This document shows, piece after piece, positions 33,951 through 48,270 of a stretch of 64,000 nucleotides of DNA; positions within the stretch are counted from its first letter, which is position 1, and every line of letters starts with the position of its first letter. The DNA is from Puffinus mauretanicus (taxonomy: Eukaryota; Chordata; Aves; Procellariiformes; Procellariidae), in contig JAJKFH010002564.1 of NCBI GenBank assembly GCA_023333565.1, positions 372,001 to 436,000 of the forward strand, in the 5' to 3' direction. Under the pieces are notes generated by a model that saw only the letters and a program-made list of their open reading frames with translations, was not told where the DNA came from and did not search any database. The translations under genes and the position numbers were made by a program.

Positions 33951-36304
33951 TTTTAAAATGATGCAAGCTTTTTGAGCATAGCTTGCTTTTCAGTGTTCAA
34001 AAATTGCAAAAGAAGTAAGCACAAGTCTACCCTCAGCTCCCAGAAACTAAGCTCTGAATGGAGACTGTGCTTGGAGGAGCATAGTTTTGGAAATCTGTTG
34101 CCGTAGAAGAGAAAAGGAAACTTGAAATGGAGCTGGGAACTGTTTTCATACACAGAAAGCTGCCATTATCCCCTTGTCACAATGAATGTGGAGTGCTAAA
34201 TTAAAACATAGCAATATTATGTTTAGCTCTGCTTTTGCAAATTTTATGATGCAGTGAAGGATATAGCATGCGTTTTGGAATGTATGTCAAACTTGGACAG
34301 ATTTCCTAGAGAGTTATGTAACCTCAATCTCTAGTGGAACATCTATACACAAATGAAATTACTCATAGCTAACTGTGTTCTCTGTTGCTGCTCATGGGTG
34401 TTCATCTCCTTGTTTAAGTTAGGAAAGTAGGAAAACTTTCCAGTATATGGTATTCTTCACATGAGAGGAGCTTCTACTAGCTATAATCCATTAAGATGCA
34501 GAAATCAGAAAGCATTTATTTAAAATTCATTGGCTTCTTTCACCATTTTTATTTTCTTTTTTTTTTTTTTATTTTATCCTTTTTTTTTGCTGTTTGGTTT
34601 ATTACTAAGATTTCCTTTATCCATTATACAGCATTATGCATTCACATCAGTGTTCTGTCACAGGATATGTGTTGGAATATGAAAGCGTAAATTGAATAAC
34701 AATTTGGATCTATATAAAGAGCTGGACCACCTTCTTCAGCAGCACTGATGTCTAAAATGCTACTCACAAGAGAAACTTTGAAACACCTGGGAACTTTGGT
34801 TTGCACAGTTTATCATATTTGTAGGCTATATACTTACGTATCTCTAAAAAGTAATGGGCAAGTCATTCTTGTTTTGCTTTGCATTTCACTTTACTTTTTT
34901 AGAAGCAAAAGAGTATCAGACTATCCTCCCCTCTTTCTTCTTTTCTTATCTAGGTTTGTTTGGGGTTTGGTGGTTTTTTTTTAATTTATTCAATGTAATA
35001 ATCTATCTTAGCTCCTCATTCTCCTTGGTCAAATCTTTATGACTTTGGGGTTAGCATAGCTTCTAGTCTCCATTTCCTTCGGATGGGAATAGATAAATGG
35101 TCACTGAAACATATAGGCGACAAATAATTTAGAAGGAACCAAAAATAGCACGACCTAGTGCTGAATATTCACCTGTTCAGTTCAAGGCAACGATATACTC
35201 TTGCCTAAACGTTGTGCTCTGTAGGACTCTAAATCAGCTTAATTCTCAAGGTCACTGAAATAACCCAAGGGAATATCTTAGAGTAAATATGACAGAGCTC
35301 TCCTGGATTTGGAGAGCCAAAATTATTTAAAAAAACAAACAATAGATAGTCTTTTAAGGAAGGTCATGATGCTGGATCCTTTTTACAAGACAGAGGCAAG
35401 AGGTAGAAAACTGGACTGGAACTGGACTCTTCTTTCTTCTTTTATTGACATTGTCATTACTTATTATTGACATTACTTTTCAGAAAGCTATTTTCATAGT
35501 GTTTGGGCACAATTCTATGTCAACACTTAGATGACTCTTGAATTTTTTCTCTGCTAATGGGAGATTAAGCATTTTCTGTTACCAAGAAGATAAGAAAGTT
35601 CATAACAACCTGTTCCAAAACATTTTTCCATATGAAGTAGAACAATTATTTATTATTAGTCAGATAAAATTTGCCACTCTGCACATTTCAAGTTCTGCAT
35701 TATTAGGTAGTAAAAACAGACTGTCACTCAGGCTCGGGATAGCTTATATTTAAACCTAATACATATTATTCTAGGTGATCTAGTTTTGCTATAAATCTTT
35801 GCATGTGTTTTGGAATGTGTGTTCCATAAGTGACGGTTATAAATGAGAAGAGGATGACTTAACTGGATGTTATCCAATCTGTGGGTGGTATTCAGTCAGC
35901 ATGATTTTTCATAGAAAACTCTACTCAGTATTACTCAATTTTTGATTTTCTGTGCAAAAGGTATTCACAAAGAACAATGCTGGCAACATTAACATCTCCA
36001 AATATACATTTCAATGGGAGTTCCTATTTGAGAGATCATTTTAGAAATGGTTCATATCGATGAGCAGCAAGAATTATTCATTTGATTTTCGGTATAGCCA
36101 AGCTTTCCTTTTGAGCATGTTTTACAGTCAAAGAAATGACAGGAAACTGGCACTACTTTCCAACAAAATCTCAGTGCATTTTCACTAAAAAGAGATATTT
36201 CAAAACAAATCAAATATTTTGCTTCTTTCTGTCAGGAAATATATTTCAGAGGCCTACCATTGTTATTGATGGCCCTTTAAATTTTCAATACTGCCACTGA
36301 GTAT

Positions 36305-36344
36305 TAAGGTTTGTATTGCAAGGCTAAGGTTTGTATGGCAAGTT
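36305..36344. repeat. 20-bp tandem duplication
   Basis: TAAGGTTTGTATTGCAAGGC is followed directly by TAAGGTTTGTATGGCAAGTT; the copies differ at three positions. Confidence 0.8.
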
Positions 36345-39300
36345 GAGTTTATGTCTTAGTAGGAATATGGCTTAAAAGGAATATAAAATCTGGACATTTT
36401 CTTACTAGGAAACCTAGTAAGGCTCCCTTCTGCATATAAAAGTGTCTCTTTTGCAGCAGTTTTGTCCCAGATATCTTACTCTCAGTCATATCTTTTTCCA
36501 CTGAGTAGGTTATAATAGAATGTAGCATTCTCAAAATGTTACTAGGCTTCTGGATGGCTATCATATATAGCACTTTTTATGATCAGCTAGGATATTGCAC
36601 AAACTAAAAAATGTAACCGCAGGCTTATGAATTGTTCTGATTTTGCATTATATATTGAAAGCTGGCAGAAACATTTCCTAATTTAGAATCTGTTTTTGTT
36701 TGAGTCTATAATTTAACATTCTCTGAAGAATAACTTATGTTTCAAAGTCTGTCAGATTTATGTACAGAAGTTACTTTTGCTAAGCAAGAAGGGTGGTCCA
36801 GTCTTACTTATTTTATGGAAATCTAAACAACTTTAAACTTGAAGAGCTTAAAGGGAATTGAGACTTTGGTGATTTTCTGATTTTGGGAGTAGCAATACAT
36901 AAACACTTCAGTTCCTGCGAAGGAGACAATTCTTGTGAGCACTCTATGGTTGCCTCAGAATTTCCTCCACTTAAGTTCTTGCAGCTCTCACACATCAATC
37001 CTTACAGTTCCAGCAACTAACTGAAAAAGTGCAGGGATGGAGAGGTTACACAACATGGATTCTGCAGAGAAAGAAAGCAAAAAGATGACAGGAAAGGAAA
37101 GAATGGAGGGGAAAGAGCATATGAAGAGGATAAATGGATGAAATGGGAAAATAGAGCATGCATCAACATGCTGATGAGATTCTCTAGTTTATAATCAGCA
37201 CTACTCAGTGTTGAAAGAAAAGGTTTGCATCATTTGTTAACATTTTAATAATCAAGATATAAAAGGAAATTGCTAATTTGCACAAAGCCATACATCTCAA
37301 AGTCTGGGCTCTAGGGTGGTGATGATCAGTGTAGTGGTGTAATAGTTAATCTCTACTTGGCTACTTTTTACCTTGATTAAACAGAAAGCTCAAGTGATAC
37401 TCATTGTTCATGCAAAAATATTTGCTTCTTCATGCCTTCATTCCCACTTCTGCCTCGCCTGTTTCAGAACAGAAGTGATTTCCAGTACTTTTTCCTATAG
37501 TTCTTAGCACATTCGGAATCCAATCTCACTTGAGCTTTCCCTGAACCACTGTCATCTAAATAATAAACACAAAAAAGGTTGAAAGAGTTTAAAAGTTTCA
37601 TCTAACTTAACTTCCCAAGCTAAGAAAATCTTTATCTCAGAGAGTATAAATCAGACACTTAAGACCAATGCATTGGCATTTGTTACAGTATCATGTTTAA
37701 TATAGTTAATTCTAAGGATGATACACTTAAAAATTCTACTCAACATAATGTAAGGGAAAAAATGTGGCACCAGAAATTTTCAAATATCAAAGATTCCCCC
37801 TGAGAGTCTCGAAAAAACTATAAATACATCTAGAAATCAAATTAAGGATAGATTGATTGTATCACCTTTGCGAAACATCATGTTCTGCTGTCTGTGTTCA
37901 CAATCCTTTCAGATGCATTTAGCTGTTACAGGGTAACTGTAAAGTGTTCAAGCAGTTGGAAAAAAAAAATCACGTTCTATAATTACAGGCAAAATCATCA
38001 AAACAATATACTAAATCGACTCCCACTCCTAATATCATGGTGTAATTTGTAGATACCATATGTTGCAAGAGTTGAGTGTTTTAAGTACTCATCACAGGTT
38101 CTGGCAATTATAAAGACTATTAACCTCTGCCTTCTTTAAATTGCTCAAACAGATATCTTGATCTACATATTTCCATCGTCAGGAGGAATACACCATTTTT
38201 TGAATCTGTCACTCATTAGTAAACTGTCTTTGCGGATCAACATTCAACTACTGCTAAAAACCGATGTCTCTATTACTAATAATGGGCCTGTAACCCAGAT
38301 TCATTAATATTACATTATACATTTTCTTACAGGACCATTTATAATAATTTTTCTCTTATGGATTTTCTGTATTAATTATTTATACCAGATCTTGACATTT
38401 ATGATTTCAGTTTGATTGTATCTGTCTATATCTTATTTCATTGTAAAACACGATATATATTGTTCATTGTTTATGAGCAAATTAATAGATCAGTAATTGC
38501 ACTTTCTCAAAGTCACACTGTGTATCCCTTGAACAGCAGAGACTGGTTTTGCTCATTTTAGGGAAAGAATAGAACATAACATGACAGTAGTTTTCTTTTA
38601 ACTAATTCATCATTAACTAGTACATTTTTTATGAATAAGATCCTTAAAATGAGTAAAGGTTTAGAGCTCTGACTTCAAAATCCATAATTTAACATTCATG
38701 GAAACGTGGGGGGTTTTTTCAAGCTTGGCTTATTTTCAATAGCAATATCTACAGAGAAAGTAAAGTTTGAAAACTTTTAGTTTCAAATACTTAAATTTAT
38801 CTGAGTAGAAACACCTTTAACAAACTAAATGAGGGAGAAAGGACAGAGTTTATTCATGTTCTCACAAATGGGAAAAAAGGGAGAAAAGATAAAAATACAG
38901 TGAGGATAAAAAGTTGGGCTGAGATCAAGAAAAGAAAAGAAAATTGTGAAAATTATGAGCAATGGAAAAGACTTGCGGATATGTAAACTAGAAACTAAAT
39001 TATACGTACAAGAATGAGAAAACATATTCATATATGAACTCTTAAAGAGAGGAAAGTTGTTAAGATAGACGATCTCATGGTTGTCTCAAAATGATGGCTT
39101 AGGGGTGATGATTTTTTCACCAAATGTTACAACAATATGTGAAAAGATGTTAAGGAGTCAATAAGTAAATAAATAGCTGGACTAAAGGATATACAACTGG
39201 TGGGAAAAAAAAAATCAAAACAGATGATTTAACACATTACCAGAGTGCTTTCAGTATAGTATTTAACTAAATGTTCTTTTTTCAGGAAAAAAAAAATCAT

Positions 39301-41913
39301 ATTAAAACAGATAAATGAGATTAAGCAGACATTTTAACTAGGCGCACTTATCCCAGTGTATTGGGGAGAATGAAATAGACCACACAGTTTACAGTTCTAT
39401 GGATCTGACACTTTGCCAAGAAATCAAGTCTTAAAACAAAACAGAAAATGGAAAACATAATTCTATCTCCATCCAGCTACCCTGGAGTACATTAGAAGCC
39501 CTGCAAACTGAAGAAGATTTTCCTATGGTGTATGAGGAGTTGGTATGCTTTCCATCCACTTTGATAAATACGTTTATCGGACATGTTTTTCTTCCCCAGT
39601 AAGACTGGGTTACTTGTGGCCTTTTCCCTCACATTACTGGAATATTCTCCAGTATTTCATGAATACTGAAGCAAAACTCTCCATATGGAATAGGGGAATC
39701 ATTCCGCACTTGTGTTTGTTAGGACTGGAAATGCCATTTCAAGTATGTGCTACAACATTTACAGCACAATCAAGATTTATTAAAACTACTCCACAGAGCA
39801 CTATTGTAAAGAATTTATGAACTGTAAAACTGCTATAAAGGTCACTTGAGATGCAAAAGTTTAATTTGGAGTATCATGTTATGCTGTAGTACTGCTAAAC
39901 TTAATGCTTGTTTAAACAAATGGCTTGAGGATATTTGTCTCAGAATGTGGGGTTTATTAACTTCAGTAAAACAACTTTATATTATCTTTTTTTTCTTCTT
40001 AGCTTTGATTTTTAAAGGTTTGTTCCTTTTTTATGTCCACTAATCCATTACTTTGCTTCTATGAAAATGAGCATAAAGAAGGACAAGAATTTTTTTTTTT
40101 TTAATTTTTGTAGTGTTTAATAGCAGTATGCATAGTTTTATTGTTTATCATTGTTTTGAGATTTAATATACCATTTCATGACATTTGTTTTCTTTAATCA
40201 CCAGCTGCAAAGATTTAGAAAACTTTTAACTGTCATCTGGAAAAAGAGGAAAAATTTCATAAATACTTAGTAAGGTCCCAAAAATTTAAGTTAAAAGATA
40301 AATTGCTATTTGTGGACAATAATGTAGAAGTGCATATGAATTCCACTGGATGAAGAGCAAATTCATTTGCTGAAAATTAATAATATTTATACAAGTTTGA
40401 AAGGCAAAATTTCTATTTCTTCCACCAACTTCTATACTATTTCTATAACCCATGACTGAACCAGCCATCACATCACATGGGTCAATCTTTGTGAACATGC
40501 ATCTCCATAGTGAGCAGTTCAAGATCAATATTCCGACCTTCCATTCTTCCAAATCTCAAACACTTTGGAGAAACCCTTTGCTCGTATACTTAAAAGCAGG
40601 CAGAGAATGCCTTTAAACTACCAGGAAGCTGCATGTGCCAAAAAAACTGCAAATTTGTAAATGTGAAACATTTATTTTTTGCCAGAAATAATTGTTTCCT
40701 GTTAAAATTGGCAAGAGTGATTAGTTGCTTTCTCTTAGTATTTTATTGAGGATTTAGGAAGTTAACAGAGTGAAGCTGTAATTGGTAACCCCATCTACCC
40801 TAACAAATAGCTAGAACTGGTCCCTATATAAGAAGAGTTATGAAAATAAGTGATTTCATGTAGCTTCATAAAAAGGTATACAATTATTTGCATGTTGATA
40901 GCATCAGACAATGTATTTAGAGATCTTTGAGACAGTTTGTCTTTCAGTATATGGCTGTACAACATAGAGGCCAATATATGTTAGGATCACAATCATAACG
41001 AAAATGACAACAACCAGCAATAACATAACAAATAAAATCTGTGTCTTTTAGAAAATTGAAGAAAACTTGACATTTTGAGCTCATTTTTTCATGGAATTTG
41101 CACAGATTCTACGACGGCCTTTATCCACCAGCTGAATGAAGATTTGATTTCTAGTTTTTTTCAAGATGAAAATATTTTTGCTATGTTATGCCTCAGGCAT
41201 ATGGAAAAAAATATATCTCCAGACTAAAGAGTGTTAAGGAGCAGACATTTAAAACAAAGAATAATAAAACTTGCTAACATTTTCTGATGTCAAAGAAAAA
41301 ATGTAAAGATTCATTATCTATTTCTTGGAATACATGCCTTATCAAGCAGATCCTTTGCCAGGATGTTCTGCTATAGCTTATACAAAATTAGCTGCTTGGA
41401 ATGGCAGAAAAAGCAGCTGCTTCACAGTTATGAGCTTGTTATTTGAACACAAAGCTAGAAAAGAGTTTCTCTGAGATGCTCAAAAAGAAATAAGACTGAA
41501 TCAGGCAGGACATCCTAGAAGCAAGGGTTGGAGATGTGTATCCTTTCACATTACATCTGAGGAAGGAATAGCTCTGTATCCAAACAAATAAAATGTTTCA
41601 TGAACCAAGTAAAAAACTTTGGTCAAGGAAACAGAACAAGCTGCTGTTTGGTTTTTTTTTTTTACTCTAGGTTGCGGGAGTGCTGTGGTGGGTGAAGAGG
41701 AAGAAGTCAACATAGGCTTGTAAAGCAGGGGTGGAAAAAAGATGTTAAAAAAGGGATGCTACCCATGATAGTCACACAGTGACTACTAGAATGGACCCAG
41801 GCCTGTGGCCAGTTTTGTTTATCAACGTTTAATTACAGGAAATCTAGTCATCTAAAATGCTCAGGGGGAAGACAAATATCACATTTATTCCAGAAAAAGG
41901 AAGCATTTTAAAT

Positions 41914-41968
41914 TTAATATTGTTAATTTTAATATTGTTAATTTTAAATAATATTGTTAATTTTAAAA
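41914..41968. repeat. AT-rich tandem repeat
   Basis: Three copies of an AATATTGTTAATTTTA unit, the third offset by a short AAAT insertion. The unit overlaps AATATT and TTAATT palindromes. Confidence 0.8.
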
Positions 41969-42959
41969 ATAGAAAAGACAGCAGCTGGCGTTATCTACCA
42001 TTGATTCTCTACCAATGTGAAGCTCTAAAGTTAGACGTGCTTCCCCTCACCTTCAGTACAACAAATTGCCTGTGGTCTTTGAAGCATTTCTTCAAATTAA
42101 CAAACCAGCTCCAGAAACTGTCAGTGAGGAATGTTCCTGTGTGTTCATTTTCAGCATGAGACAATATTCACCTGCAGACTCAGCAGTCAGCCTAGGTCAG
42201 GTCTTCTGCTTTTGATGCAGACCATATTTAAAATAACTGTATTTACTATAAAAAAAGGGGCTTGTTTGTTTGAGTTTTTTACCTTGACATAGCAAGTACA
42301 AATAAATAAGCATATACTGCCATGAAATATTTAATCAGAGCCATAGGAAAAAGTCATTTCCTGAGGTCTCTGAGCAGATACTTTTAAATATATCCTGCCA
42401 ACCCTTTGATAAAACTTTCATTTAAATTCCAAGTTACCCGAGGAAGCTATTTAGATTTTTGAATAGTATTTTATATTTCAAGGGGAAAAGTAAGTTTGTG
42501 TTTACTTATGAACTGCATACTAAATTCTGCACACTAGGATGATATTTTTATGACTAAAAGACCTCATGCATACATTTCTCTATGTATCTGAAGTTCTGCT
42601 CAAAAACATTGTTTTACCCATCAGCACACTGACAAACATGACTTCATGGTACACATATGAATTTTGTGCTGCTTTAACTGTGATATTTGTTCTACATTAC
42701 TAGCCTCAAGTATCTGTTAAACTCACCACAAAAACAATCTAGAAGTAAATATTAACATTTAAGCTATTAGCCTAAGGAAAATGTATACTTTTGCAAATAA
42801 AGAATCAGTACTTCAGATAAAGCATCAAGACAAGTCATGCATTAAACATTTTTAATAGTACTGTGCATGTAGCATAGCATTGGGTTTTATCAGACAGTTT
42901 CATAGAAAAGTGCAGAGGTCATATACGAAGTAGATTACAGTGAGACTGTGAGGTAGGCT

Positions 42960-43740
42960 AAGCACAGGCCTATGAAGTGTTTTGAAGTGAAAATGGACAA
43001 GACCAAACAAAGAAGATGGTTCAGGGGAAATTTTATGGATAGAATCCATGGAGATAAGATCCTTTATGTAGGACCCTCTTTCCTACAAGATCTACCAAGA
43101 TCTACCAAGATCTTTTGGTACGGAAGGGAAAGACTCTTAGGATTTAACAGTGCCCATTGAAAGGATTAGAATGAGTTTGAAGGCAGAGGCAGAAATTCAC
43201 AGGATACTAAGACAGTAACTGAGTAGGACGATAAAGAAGCATGAACTAAACAAGTAGGACAGCATTAATTCATGAAAATAGGTTGCCAGTAGGAGGCTAT
43301 AATCAGCTAAGGGCAGCAGATTGAGAAGGATGAGAATGCAAAAGAGGCTTCAGAGCTTTGAGGAAACTGAGATTGTTAATGCCAGTAAGCGTGTTTATAG
43401 GTACTGCAGGAAGCCAGCACAAAGAGGCTGAAGGGGAATTAGAGGTGAAGCAGCTAAGGCTACAGAACCAATTACATTCAAAAAGGTCATTATGAAGGAT
43501 AGAAAGAAGGGGGGATGCTGGATGCAAGACTAATATCTTGAATGGTTCTTTGAAAGTGTCTGCCCAGTATGATGTGCTGTGATGGTGAAGAAGAAGAAAT
43601 GGATGCTGGTAAAAACTAAAAAGGAACAATGAACAAAAGAGAAGCACTGGTACTCTTTTAAATCTACCGTACTTTTGCATCTTCAATAATGATGATGGAC
43701 AGAAATTAGCAAAATCAAGAACCACATGAAGAGTTTAAGG
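42960..43740. other. Purine-biased block, possible ancient repeat
   Basis: The plus strand is A/G-rich with phrases such as GCCTATGAAGTGTTTTGAAG, CCCATTGAAAGGATT, GGCAGAGGCAG and AGGAGGCTATAATCAG. I have an impression of an old amniote interspersed repeat with this phrase order but cannot name it. The 140-codon minus-strand frame (43725-43303) is Leu/Ser-rich with no domain and is best read as a shadow of the base bias. Confidence 0.35.
43086..43113. repeat. 10-bp tandem repeat, 2.8 copies
   Basis: CAAGATCTAC is repeated almost three times without mismatch; each unit contains the palindrome AGATCT. Confidence 0.85.
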
Positions 43741-44147
43741 GGAATAATTATTCATAATTTTTCATACCACAGGAAGCAAAGTGTAGCCAAAGAAATTTAT
43801 TAGGCACTGGGTTTAAAACAAACAGGAAGTACTTTCCACGTAGCAAATAATATATTACAGAACTTTCTGATCTCCACAGGAAATTATGGAGGCCTGAAAC
43901 ATAAGTAGTTTCAGAAAATGTTCAGAGGCATTCAAAGAAGAAAGGTTTTTCAAGGTCTGTTAAATATAGCAATACAAATTACAAGTCTGGACCTCAGATT
44001 CAAAGGAACTAGCACAGTATTTGGGGAAGTTTCACCATGTTTCTGTATTGTCATATGTTCTCCAGTATCTGCTTACAGTCACAATGACAAACAGGACACT
44101 GAGAGATTGATTTATGCTTTCCCTCTATCTCTTTTCTCTCTCATGTG

Positions 44148-44197
44148 CAAACACAAACACACACATACACACACACACACAGAGAGAGAAAGCGAGA
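44148..44197. repeat. (CA)n-(GA)n microsatellite
   Basis: ACACAAACACACACATACAC, then pure ACAC to 44180, then AGAGAGAGAAAGCGAGAG. Confidence 0.9.
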
Positions 44198-45036
44198 GTT
44201 TTGAACCCATAAAGGAAGATTAGAGTAATATCTGGAAGAATACTGATTTACCGTGTCCCATTCAGAAGAATAATTAGATTGTACACCACGTAGAGTGACT
44301 TCTGTCAAACATTCAGTTCACATGGTTAACAAAAAATATTTTTATTTTAAGAATGCAATCATTGCCAAAGATTTCCAAAGTGCAGAATCTCAGACGCTGG
44401 GCCCTGCCGGATCTGTAACAGGCACTCTTGGGAAGACCCAGTCTAAGAATAGGAGAATGATGATACTCTATTCCAGGAAAAGTAAAAACATGCTGCCTCA
44501 CATATGCAGGGCATGAAGTCAGGCCAGGCAAAGATCAAAAATGCACTTAGACTCTCTTGAGTAATGAGCTCTTCATTTAGTCATTCGCACTGAGGTACCA
44601 TATAAGTTACAATGAAGTTCAGTGACTCTAAACTACTAATTTATGTGTAAGATCACAGAAACTGTCAGGCAATCATAAGAATACCTTTGCAAACACATTC
44701 AGGATAAAAATATAGTGAAATAGTATAGAAAGAATATTTGAAGCATTACAGAATCTTGTATCTATTCTATTCTAATTATTCCAAATGTGAATTCCTTAAG
44801 AAGGAAGAGTGGATGCAATGAGAGTTGAGGAGAAAAGATGATGAGATGGGGATCAGTAGGTAAAATCAAAGGAAGGTAGCTACAGTCTCCGGTTGCTGAA
44901 ACCTGTAGGGAAAAGCCCTGTTGATAGATCATCTTTCACCAATGGAAGTTAATAACAAATTCTATTTTAGTGCAAAAATAGTCCCCCTTTAAAATCATTG
45001 TAGTTCCAAGTGCATTTAAACTGAACTGAGATTAAG

Positions 45037-45158
45037 GTGTATATATATGTGTATGTATATACGTACATATATATACACGTACACACACACACATATGTAT
45101 ATACACAAAAAAGGTGGTGATGGTGGTGGTGGTTTGTGTGTGTGTATATATATATATG
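45037..45158. repeat. Compound TG/TA/CA/GGT microsatellite
   Basis: In order: GTGTATATATATGTGTATGT, TATACGTACATATATATACA, CGTACACACACACACATATG, an A6 run, six GGT/GAT-type triplets, GTGTGTGTGTATATATATAT. The CA part and the later GT part are complementary, so the block can form an imperfect stem. Confidence 0.9.
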
Positions 45159-46975
45159 CTCAGTGATTATTCTTTGTTCAACAAGAAACCTTTTTCAACT
45201 CAATGCCCTCCACTCAACACTTCCTTTTTCTTTCTTTTCATGAAAGCCATTGGAATGTAAAGTGAAGATAATCCCTGAAAAACATCTCTAAATGGTCTCA
45301 GCTAATTGCTGACAGAAGAAAGCTGTGGGTCAAAGAATAGGATGGGAAGATGGAGGGAATCCATGATGCATGTCAGAACTCAGTTATTTAAATAACTATG
45401 TGTAGAAGAAAGGTAAACTTTTGTAAGCATTCTTGCAGCTTTTTTATTTTTCAGCACAGAAACATGTTGAGTTTCTATAAATAGTAGGCCATTTGCAGGC
45501 TTTTGTTTCAACTCCTATTATAGCTGTGCCTAATAGGTGTGAAAAAGGATATTATTCTCTCTTGATTTTTATTTTTCGAGTCACAATATTTTTTATTACC
45601 ATTAATTATTTCTGACCAGTTTTGTTTTAATAGTTGATGCACATTATTAATCAACTCGGCAAAAATTCCTTTTCTTTGGGGAATATGTATCACTACAATA
45701 GATGCAGCTAACTGTCATTTATGCAAGATCAGAGCATGTATACTGCTATTAATCAATGTTATGGCCCACTACTTTAAATCCATTCCATGTCTAGTGCCCC
45801 CAGAGCAAAGCCAAGAATACACACAACAAATATGCAATTTAAGAGAGATATATGTGATTCACAACAGCAACAAAAGAAGAGGAACTAGTATAATAAATAC
45901 CTTGCAGACACAGAAAGAGCCATTTTCATGTTAAATTTTGCATCAGCATCCTAGAATCAAATATTGATGAGAGATTTTCTCAGGAAAACACATAATCAGC
46001 CTCAAGTTGGCCATTAAGGAAATATGCAACTTCTCCCATGTGTCTTTGGCTAAACTATATGAATTTTTTTTGTCACATAATATTATTTGTTCCTTACATT
46101 TCCCCATAGGACTGTTGTACATGTTGTTTATATGCACACATGTCACAATCTTCAGTTATATGTGTTCCATAATATTTGAAGTATATTCTCATATTTTCCA
46201 TCCTCTGCGGTCATAAATACTTAGTCGTTGGAAAGAAAATGGCTAAGTATAGAAACCAAAACAGGCTGCTCTGCTCCACTAGTATCCAAGTGGATGAATG
46301 TAATACTCCTGTATTATATACTGCTGTATTATATGAAGGTAATGTTTTAGACAATTTAATGTGGGCTGTCATTTAAGATAAAAATTATTTCTTTTTGGTG
46401 TGTGACCCATGTAAATGCCAGAACTGATCTATTTAATTAATTTGCTTGTGAGTTAGGATCCATGAGAAAGTGTATTGCCCTACATAATGATCTTCTGTAA
46501 TGTCATTACGTCCATTGAGTGTAATGTATATTTTTGTTTCTAAAGGTTTTTCTCTTTCCGTGGATGCATACAGCTTATTATTCAAAAGCAATAAATGTAA
46601 AGAAATGTCCTCAGACAAGTGCAAAAAGAGGCAAAAAGTAGATACTTTTGTAAAACTTCTGTTCAATAACACTTTTAAATTGTGGCTTTGAAAAAGTAAT
46701 TGAAAAATATAAGAACTAAAACAGAATAGAATTTTAATCATAGATACATACATATGTAATTTCAAAACTCACACTCTGAAGACAGAAGCATTGTTATTTG
46801 CAAACCACAGTAAATCTCTTTATGGAAAATGGCTGGAAGGTAAATTAATATCCATGTCAAAACTACATGTTGGCAGGGCCTCTGGCTGTTTTAAAGGAGC
46901 TGAATTAGCACCTTAACTGCTAGGTTTTTTAATCCATTTTGTCTTCAATATAAGAACAAAGTATAAGTTGATTTC

Positions 46976-47013
46976 TCTGTGTGTGTCTGTGTCTGTCTTT
47001 GTGTGTGTCTGAG
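46976..47013. repeat. TG/TC-rich microsatellite
   Basis: CTGTGTGTGTCTGTGTCTGT followed by CTTTGTGTGTGTCTGAG. Confidence 0.8.
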
Positions 47014-47079
47014 TACATTGGTAGTAGGAGTATAAAATTGAAGATGTGCCCTTTCAACATCCTTTAGTATGTATCTTTC

Positions 47080-47190
47080 ATAGATCTTTGTATATACTTT
47101 AATTTCCAATAATTATTGACAGATCAAGCTGTAATTACTCTTTAATTGCAGTGTGGTTTGGTGCTTTTATCCATGCAGGATAAACATACA
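47080..47190. promoter_or_regulatory. Possible conserved non-coding element
   Basis: Holds CCAATAATTATTGACAG, CTGTAATTACTCTTTAATTG and TTTTATCCATGC within about 100 bases. ATTA-type homeodomain cores next to a TGACAG (MEIS/TGIF-type) motif are common in vertebrate developmental enhancers. Appearance only. Confidence 0.25.
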
Positions 47191-48242
47191 TTAATAAAAT
47201 AAGTAGAGTTACAAAGGAACACCCTTACCTCCATGTCAGAATAAGTTTACAGTTTAAAAATTCCATGTTCTTGACATAGTCTTTGTTTGCCCAGACTGCT
47301 GGCTAAGCACTCTGTCCGTGATGGATTTCTTACTGAAATTCATCATTTGTTGACTGTTTTCTATCCCTAATGTCCACTGTTTTATTTTAAAATTGTTTGT
47401 TCTTTCATAGTCCATGTATCCCCCTTTTCTACCTTCTCATTTTCCTTTCTTCTTATTTGTGACAGAAAAAAGAAACTTGAGAAATAAATGCTTGTCTGAG
47501 GAAAGAAATAAATTTCAAATATTTTTCCTTTACCTTTGTTATACTTTAAGGTTTTGTTATTGTTTCTTCAAGATGGAATATTCAATAATAGTAACAAAAG
47601 CTACATAAGAGGCTGGTCTCTCTAACTGGCCCGCAACATGAATATCACTCCCTCCATGGCCGCCTTTAGTTTACTCAATAATTCAGCCTGGATATTGCAA
47701 GATTTGCTTCCATGAGTTAGCCTCCTAGAAAAGAGACAAACCAAACATCTAAACATCCATTTGCTTTCTTGTTTTTGCAATTAGTTGGAAAAATTTAATG
47801 ATGTCCAATCAAGAACTCAGCCATATATATATGTAAATTACCTGTGTAAGGAATACAAAGTCAGTATACAAACAAGCCCAAAGTCAGTAGGTTTACCCAG
47901 AAACTCTGAGGCAGAAAATTGCACCAAGGAATTTAGGAAGAAAAGGGATCCTGACCCAAGGAATAGAATCCCACTGACTTCAATTTTTTCTGTAATGGGA
48001 TCTAAGTTCGTTCTTGAGCTGATCACTATAGATCTCAGGCATGCTCTGATCACTTACCTAGCCATGCACAAAGAGAGACATATAGATAATGGGGAGGCGC
48101 CTATTCTTTTTTGTCGAGCTATGCAATGATTATAGACTGAGATTATATTGCAACTATTTTATATACAGTAAAGTAAATAAAGAAAATTCACAAAAAACCC
48201 CAAAATATTCAGCATAAGCAGAACCAAGTGGCAATTTTTCCT

Positions 48243-48270
48243 TTTTGGTTGGTTTGGTTTGTTTTGTTTT
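48243..48270. repeat. (GGTTT)n-like simple repeat
   Basis: TTTTGGTTGGTTTGGTTTGT followed by TTTGTTTT, a pyrimidine/G run of short irregular units. Confidence 0.7.

Larger units (their letters stand above)
33951..42950. other. Non-coding DNA, no gene recognised
   Basis: About 9 kb, AT-rich, with frames of 100 codons or fewer and no exon-like conservation that I can judge. Contains T- and A-rich runs (34557-34570, 40090-40103) and the short tandem repeats listed separately. No transposon ends or RNA genes are supported. Confidence 0.6.

Noticed and set aside
41914..43113. CRISPR-like arrays from short tandem repeats (41914, 43086)
   Set aside because: Repeats are contiguous without unique spacers and the sequence is vertebrate; they are simple tandem duplications.
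43303..43725. 140-codon minus-strand frame
   Set aside because: Mirrors the A/G bias of the plus strand; no domain or supporting context.
47785..48129. 114-codon plus-strand frame
   Set aside because: I looked for a processed pseudogene or retroviral origin and found no motif to support one.
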